Shown here: in pieces, positions 58,290 to 64,000 of the stretch | Position numbering within the stretch: the stretch's first letter is position 1 | How the letters are laid out: each line of letters begins with the position of its first letter | Source: Myrica gale | Taxonomy: Eukaryota > Streptophyta > Magnoliopsida > Fagales > Myricaceae | Direction: 5' to 3' | Length of the DNA: 64,000 bases | Assembly: GCA_963930655.1 (NCBI GenBank) | Contig: OZ005613.1 | Location: 12,222,501 to 12,286,500 of the forward strand | Notes under the pieces: model-generated | What the model was told of the DNA's origin: nothing | Database searches by the model: none | The model's input: only the letters and a program-made list of their open reading frames with translations | Translations under genes and position numbers: made by a program

Positions 58290-59045
58290 CTTTTATGATC
58301 TTTCACATCTCCTCTCTCAAGGTTCAAGAAAATTAGAAGCTTATAATCATCATGGCTGACCTTTTGTGACACCACAAGCTGATAAGGATTGGTGATGGTA
58401 GAGAATTCAGGAAAGCACTACAATGGTACTGACACTTCAATTTTTTTAGTCCAAGACTCAACAATGCTATACTCCCTCATCATCCATATTGAATCCGGGG
58501 CCCCTCTGATCTCACCAAAAACTATCAAAGTTAGTTGTCCCTCGACCACTGAAAGATTGTAATCACAGAAATCGTCCCTCTCTGACTAATTTGAAGGCAA
58601 CATCATTATTTCTCTGATTTTCCCATCATTCAAGTCAAAAGCCAAAATGAAAGTAATGTCATCTCTGTAAATGTTCATAGGCTGTTTCTTTTTCTTTCTA
58701 ACTTGTGTGATCCAATGCAAAGCTCCAATAATGAAGCAATTAGAAACCCCTACAGATGAATTGAAAGCAGATCCATATTTTGTCAATGACTTGAACTCTG
58801 ACCGAATAGTTCTCCGCAAACCCGTACTCAAAAGTATACACCTTGTAGAGAATTTGCGGCACTCCGCGCGATGATCTTTCAGCCAACAAAATCTTTCAAT
58901 CTTGTGGTCACTTTTCTGAGAATCAAAAGCAAATCGAAAAACGTCCCAATTACCTATCTTGAAGCTATTAGGACCTGTCAGAAATTATATTTTCTAATGC
59001 TTGGATTCCACAGATATAATCTACTATGTTGGCGGCTTAAGAGAC
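58290..59045 (-). pseudogene. F-box/FBA-domain (CPR1-like) gene fragment
   Basis: On the minus strand the sequence reads LWNPSIRKYNF (~59030), then after shifts LSTGLRRTIRSEFKSLTKYG, GVSNCFIIGALHWI and FILAFDLNDGKIREIMMLPS, a TAG (58588-58586), then in the same frame LSVVEGQLTLIVFGEIRGAP and DSIWMMREYSIVESWTKKI, followed by another TAG. This is the F-box-associated (FBA) interaction domain of plant F-box proteins, which receives SCF substrates. The N-terminal F-box is missing; copia-derived sequence starts just upstream (~59100). One in-frame stop plus frameshifts argue for a pseudogene. Confidence 0.75.
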
Positions 59046-59099
59046 AGAGTATGCCTTCACAAAATCCCACTAACATGGAATTTGCTAAAGAAACTACAG

Positions 59100-60518
59100 A
59101 CATAGAAACCTCCGTGTGGTGACCTAGAAATCTGTTTCAGAAGGGAACTAACAGAAATCAAGTTATATGAAAAAGATGGAACCGCAAGCACGTTGGTTAG
59201 CAAGACAGAAGATGAAATCTGTACTGTGCAATGTGCGTAACAGTGGCAAAATGATTGTTTGGCATCTTGATTGATGAAGTAACAACAAAAGTAATAGAAG
59301 TTTGCACAAATAAAGAGCTAACCATATGGTCAATTGCTCTTGTATCTACAATCCATGTTGTATTATAACAGGGAGTGGATGCACTAATTTGTGGAAGAGA
59401 GAGTGAGGACAGATTACCTGCCATATTCACCATAGCATGAGCAGATAACTCATTAGTCAAACTAGAAGATGAGGCAGATTCTAATGGTGGAAGGAGAGTT
59501 AGAATCTGCTGACATTGGGCACGGGTGAATGGCACATAGGCAGAATCATCATATGAAGATAGATCTGACGAGGAGACTTGATGTGCTGACCCTACTGATG
59601 GAGATGGCTTAACCCGAGGCTTGTATCCTGGAGGATAGCCGTGTAGCTTGTAACATTTGTCCACAGTGTGGCCAGTGAAACCACAATGATTGCAGGTAGG
59701 GCGATCCTTCTTCTGAGCATATGGTTTGGTTGTGAATATATAGGCAAAATTCTGAGCATTTTGAGGAACTTGACCACGAGTAACGAAAGGCACTATTCTC
59801 AGGGAAATATGAGTGGAGAGAAACAATGTCTCTCTGCCTTTCCTCTTGTACAACCAGAGAGAACACCTTGTTAATAGATAAAAGTGGATCCATTAGCAAG
59901 ATCTATCCTCAAACATGTGAATAAGAGTCGTTTAGCCCCATAAGAAACTGCATAATACTCTCTTGATTGTGTTCATCAGTAAGGTGTTTAATGGCTTCAA
60001 ACATGCAAACATGATGAACCTTATAGTTAGACAATTCTTCCCATAAACCTTTCAATCTAGTATAATATGCAGTGACAGTGGTTTGCCCTTGAGATAAGGA
60101 TGCAATGGACTTTTAAATCTGAAAGATTCTTGGTCCATTGCCTTGAGAGAAATACTCAGTGAGATCTTTCCAAATACCTGCTATGGTGTCAATATACAAG
60201 ACACTATCTGCCAGATCTTTAGAGGTGGAATTCATAGGCCAGGATGATACTATATGATTGCAATGAATCCAGGTTGACTTGGATTTTGGCTTTGGAAGTG
60301 CTCCATTAACAAAATTGTAATTGTCCTTAGCACTCAGTGCCATTTCCATTGACCTCCTCCAGCTTGAATAATTCTCAGCGTTGAGAATATGAGAAACTAG
60401 AATCACATTTGGACTATCACCATTGTTGAGAAAAAATGGATTTGCTGGAATATCAGAGTTATTTGTAGATAAGATGAGTGGTGGTGTTTTTCTGGCAATC
60501 AGAGGTGCTCCGATACCA
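59100..60518 (-). pseudogene. Ty1/copia gag-protease remnant with Met-tRNA primer site
   Basis: Reading on the minus strand: a primer-binding site TGGTATCGGAGC (60518-60507), one base off the tRNA-Met-type TGGTATCAGAGC. Then gag (PANPFFLNNGDSPN, VILVSHILNAENYSSWRRSM, ADSVLYIDTIAGIWKDLTEY) interrupted by stops near 60113 and a frame change near 59900. Next is a CCHC knuckle CNHCGFTGHTVDKCYKLHGY, then the protease start TWIVDTRAIDHM where DTGA/S has become DTRA. SFSYNLISVSSLLKQI (~59140) follows, as in copia. No integrase or RT remains. Only ~50 bp separate the primer site from the CACTA-like end at 60570, so the 5' LTR is missing or cut. Confidence 0.85.
60507..60518 (-). other. Copia primer-binding site
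   Basis: TGGTATCGGAGC on the minus strand pairs with the 3' end of initiator-type tRNA-Met, apart from one G for A change. It marks where the 5' LTR ended. Confidence 0.7.
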
Positions 60519-60569
60519 TATCAAGTTTGTAAATGCAAAACAGAATGTAGTAAAGAACGAAAAAATTTG

Positions 60570-60582
60570 CCCTACAAGAAAA
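60570..60582 (+). mobile_element. CACTA-type (En/Spm) terminus
   Basis: CCCTACAAGAAAA differs by one base from the canonical CACTACAAGAAAA end of plant CACTA elements. The following GTGACATATTTTTGGGTG and TTTTGTCACCTAAAGTC inverted pair fits a subterminal region. I did not find the matching opposite end in the window. Confidence 0.5.
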
Positions 60583-61442
60583 TACATTTTAGGTGACATA
60601 TTTTTGGGTGTCAAACCAAATTTTGTCACCTAAAGTCACATTTCCTAACAAAAAATTAATTTCATCACCCAAAATTATCCAGGAACGCCAAAACCATCGA
60701 AACAGGTCCTAAAACTGTTTTGATAAATTTGTGGTGCTACGAAATACTCCTCGTCGCAAATTAGTGACACAATTAATCGTCATGAACACTGAAAAATGTA
60801 TGGATGTATACATGAGTGTTCCAATGCCAAAAAATAACCCCACCTGGATGACAAAAACATGTTTGCACAGGCATGAATGCTTCTTCCATGAATTGAGTGG
60901 TTCCACGTTGCAATACTTCACTCACATGATGTCGAAACCGTCCGGACCAATACATATCGTCCGGACGGATGTAAGTTATAGTAAATTTTTTGAATCTGCC
61001 ATATTTAATTTTATTGGGTCAAGTGTGAATCTATCAGTTGAGAACCGTCCGAACACCTAAGGAATCCTTGTGGACGCCCAGGTTGTCGCATAAAACCTAC
61101 CAGAATTGTCAAAATCACACTTTCACTATCTCTTCTCTCAAACATTTTCACTATTTCGAGATTTGTTATGAGATCTCTCAAACAACATCAGGTAAAACCT
61201 TCTTCGTGACTTTGTTTTTCAATTTCATGCTTTTCAATTTTATTGTTTTTTGTTAGATAATAAAGTAGTTTACTTTGTGTTCATCGAAGTACTATTTGGA
61301 CCCGTAATCAGGATGTCCGGACGTGTTGCATGGCGTCAGACGTGTTGTACCACGTTCGAACGCCTTCTAAATAGAAACATTTCCGTTTTACTTACGTGGG
61401 AACAGGTTATGCTTATGTTCGAACGATTTTTGCTAGGTTGAC

Positions 61443-61740
61443 CATGGATCACTCTGAGAAAATTATCACCAAGGCTAGAGCACATGCAAAGTGATTAGCT
61501 TGGGCAGAGGCTTTAGTAGTGGAGCTGAGGGACAGTATTCAGGCGAAAGTGAAGCTGACGCTTACGTTGTGCATGGAGCTCCATACCTGCTTGACCAATG
61601 TGGAGAATAATTTTTCTCTAACGGAGAGGGGTCTAAGGGAGGAGGTGATTTCTCTGCGGAACAAACTGAGTTTCGTGACACCACACGTGTCCCAGTTGTG
61701 CCCTCGGATAAGATCTGGACCAACCAGCTTGTCTTCGTGA
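61443..61740 (+). CDS. Unidentified short ORF in the motif field
   Basis: ATG at 61443 opens MDHSEKIITKARAHAK, a stop at 61492-61494, and then an open frame (SSQ-poor, Leu/Glu-rich: VELRDSIQAKVKLTLTLCM, LREEVISLRNKLSFV) to TGA at ~61740. The heptad-like spacing suggests a coiled coil. I cannot assign a family; it may be a degraded second gene (TNPA-like) of the CACTA element. Confidence 0.3.
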
Positions 61741-62948
61741 TTTAGATTAGTCTATGACTTATGTTTAGTTAGTGTCCGGCTTCTGATTCGGACTATTCTC
61801 CGATTTATATTTTCTCGCTTTTATTTACATACGCTTTGTTAGTCTCCGACTTGTATTAGACTTTATGATTGTATTTTTTGTTCGGTATTTCAATTATATT
61901 TGATATTTTATAATTATATTTTTTCACACATTTAAATTTATTACAGTTTAAACAGATAATTAGTACAATTAAATGGATGATTAGTATGAGTTCTAAGTTA
62001 ACCGAATGGTTAGTGTAATTAGTAATAATGGATGTTTAATATAAAAGTATGCTTAACTATATAGTCAAAAAGCAATATAAAATAAATAAATAAAGTTAAA
62101 ATTTTGTGTTGAATTACATTTAGTTAGTTAAATAATTTAAATACATTAAATTGAGTGAATTAAATGGGATCCATAATCGATTAATGAATTAAAGTAATGT
62201 TAAATAAATCTGCTAAGTGTTCGTACGTTGTAACATCTCGTTCGGACGCGTAACATTAATTTACAACGTTGGAACACACGAAAAAAACCATCCGGACACC
62301 TTTATCACAACAGTAAGGGTTAAACGTGTTTACCTAAGACGACGGTTGAAAACAGTTGTAACTGTCCAGACATTTTTTAGAGCATCTGGACGAGACGTGA
62401 TATTTATTCAACCAAACATGTGCTTCCACGTTGCACAATGTTAGGAGAAGGACGCGCAAGCACGGTCCATACATCTTTAATACTTCGAATAGTTTTAAAT
62501 TTTTCAAATTTTGGCATTTAATGCTATGGATTTTTATTGGGCCACGTGTGCTAAAGACCGGCCGGCATCTCTAGATTGTCAAATACGGACAAGGTTGACA
62601 TTTTAAGTTACACCAGATGTTTTTTCATAAAAAATCTCTCAACCCTCATTTGTTTTCTTCCGAAATCTTGACATAAACTCATTCTTTCGAGGCCTTAATC
62701 ACATCTAGCTATGTTTTATTCATTTTTAGCACAATTTTAGCAGTAAAAATTTCTTCCTTTTTTAAGTTTTATGAATAAAATTTAAATCCCATTTTTTGTA
62801 TACTACATTGTGTTTTTTGATTGATTCTTATGTAGAAATTGGTTGTTCTAAGTGTTAGGATTGTTTTTAGTGTATTTGTTTGAAATTTGGTGGTGAGTTT
62901 TTGAGTGTGTGGGAGGTGGATGGAGGTTGTCATGGCTGAGTTATCTTG

Positions 62949-63126
62949 GGTTGTGTTTGTGTTGTAATATTTTTGGTATGAGAATATGTGTTGGTATTGG
63001 GTTTAGTGAAAAGGTGAAGAGAGAGGTAATTTTTTATATTTTTTGATGGGAGAGAGAGATTATATTGGATTATTTTATTAGGAGTGAGATAATATTTTGG
63101 GGAAAATTGTGTTAGCAAACACAACC
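62949..63126. mobile_element. Tourist-like MITE with TTG target site
   Basis: It starts GGTTGTGTTTGTG and ends GCAAACACAACC, flanked by TTG at 62946-62948 and 63127-63129. GTGAAAAGGTGAAGAGAGAG and GGGAGAGAGAGATTATATTG are the reverse complements of blocks in the 37562 and 40621 copies. It splits the TCCGGACG motif field. Confidence 0.8.
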
Positions 63127-64000
63127 TTGGTCGTCTTCTACGATGCTTCTGGATGCTATTTTAAGTCGTTCGGACGCTTGGTACTATCCCAGAAGGGATA
63201 TTTTGTCATTTCACAGGTGTCCAGACGCTATATCCAAGCAATCCAGACGAGTGTTTACGTTTCATTTGAACATTTTATTTCTATGTTCCCCGTTCGGACG
63301 ACAGTCACTCACTTTTCGGACGTTTTTGACGTTTTCACCTTGGTAGAAATTTATGTTGTACGTAGGACTGCGTCCAGACGACTTATCCAAGCAGGCCGGA
63401 TGCCTTATTATTTTTAATTTCAATATTTGTTTTCATTTTCACCTTGTTTTGTGAAAACGTCATCGTTTTAACCAAGTGTTTGTATATATGATAGCCGTTC
63501 ACACGGGAGACTAACTGTGTGAACGATGACTTAAACGTGCGAACGACTTGTGAAATTATGCAAACGATTTTGTGCAGATTAAAGAAAATGAGCAATCGTC
63601 CGCATTTCAATACCAAGGCTTCCCGTAGCCAATAGGAAGAAATGAAGTTTTAGGCAACAAATAATTCCCTTGAAAACTTAGACACATAGGCGTCCTCACG
63701 TGCTTTAGGGCATCCGAACAGATTTTGTGCGGATCAAAGTGGGAAAATCATAGATGGTACGTAATAACGGGCAAAATACTTAGAAACAAAGAGATTTGAG
63801 AAAGAGAAGAAGAGGAGAGGTGATTTTTGGTGTTCAATCTCACTGAAAAGGGGGTGGAATGTGCAACTCAAGGAGAGGTAATTTTTTAGGTTAGTAGATT
63901 CTAAAATTTTATTCATTTTAAGCTTAAAAGCATGGATTTTAGTATGTCAAAGCATGTGTTTTTCGAATTTTTAAGGTCTAAAATGATATCAATGAAGTTG

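Larger units (their letters stand above)
60930..63720. repeat. Field of dispersed TCCGGACG/GTTCGGACG-like motifs
   Basis: Variants of (G/A)TCCGGACG, GTTCGGACG and GTCCAGACG occur near 60941, 60957, 61047, 61312, 61352, 61417, 62236, 62289, 62367, 63166, 63222, 63242, 63294, 63316 and 63371, plus weaker ones at 63538 and 63710. Clusters sit at 60.94-61.06, 61.31-61.42, 62.21-62.39 and 63.16-63.40 kb. Such repeated short motifs resemble transposase-binding subterminal repeats of CACTA elements, and a CACTA-like end lies at 60570. Function is inferred. Confidence 0.5.

Noticed and set aside
1..64000. tRNA, rRNA and CRISPR features
   Set aside because: I looked for tRNA box A/B pairs with cloverleaf and for regular spaced repeats. 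Only the SINE promoter at 4681-4743 and a copia primer site appeared.

Overview
This is plant nuclear DNA. It is AT-rich, with long introns, GT-AG splice sites, plant-type retroelements (Tat-lineage Ty3/gypsy, Ty1/copia, LINE), hAT, Mutator-like, CACTA and Tourist-like DNA transposons, and recognisable plant genes (patellin, plastid PPR protein, type 2 metallothionein, OTU deubiquitinase). A dicot, probably a woody core eudicot, fits best; the sequence alone does not name the species. Only one gene looks clearly intact: a patellin-4-like gene (four coding exons, 38413-40223, + strand).

Layout. 1-6.6 kb: intergenic, with MITEs, an inverted-repeat element and a SINE. 6.66-25.59 kb (- strand): the exons of a plastid P-class PPR gene of the EMB2279 (At1g30610) type. 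They are spread over 19 kb and separated by LINE, Mutator-like, inverted-repeat, LINE-ORF1-like and hAT insertions. The exons still align with the family, but carry a frameshift, in-frame stops and at least one missing piece, so I read it as a pseudogene. 27.2-29.25 kb: a broken hAT transposase gene. 29.5-34.4 kb: a cluster of gene scraps (one ANTH clathrin-adaptor exon, an NB-LRR leucine-rich-repeat piece, the 5' part of an OTLD1-like deubiquitinase gene, an intronless metallothionein copy) with tandem duplications. 34.4-38.2 kb: intergenic, one MITE, then the patellin promoter. 40.86-42.16 kb: a 5'-truncated LINE with clean target-site duplications (TSDs).

43107-56314 is one 13.2-kb Ty3/gypsy element of the Tat lineage on the - strand, bounded by 654- and 631-bp LTRs and a 5-bp TSD. 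It has lost gag and protease but keeps a decayed RT-RNase H-integrase. Beyond pol it carries, in antisense (+ strand), two F-box-like reading frames, then a ~98-bp tandem-repeat array. That array is split by a 4028-bp TG...CA insertion with its own 5-bp TSD, most likely a solo LTR. A foldback element sits in the same region.

56.3-64 kb: intergenic DNA, a broken F-box-associated-domain gene (- strand), a copia gag/protease remnant with its Met-tRNA primer-binding site, a CACTA-type terminus, and about 3 kb peppered with TCCGGACG-like motifs.

How the parts relate: they do not form an operon or pathway. The window is an insertion-rich interval around a live patellin gene, and most history is readable as nesting: hAT inside a LINE-like retroelement inside a PPR intron; solo LTR inside a repeat array inside a gypsy element. 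The PPR type and patellin-4 lie close together on Arabidopsis chromosome 1 as I recall (At1g30610, At1g30690), so ancient synteny is possible.
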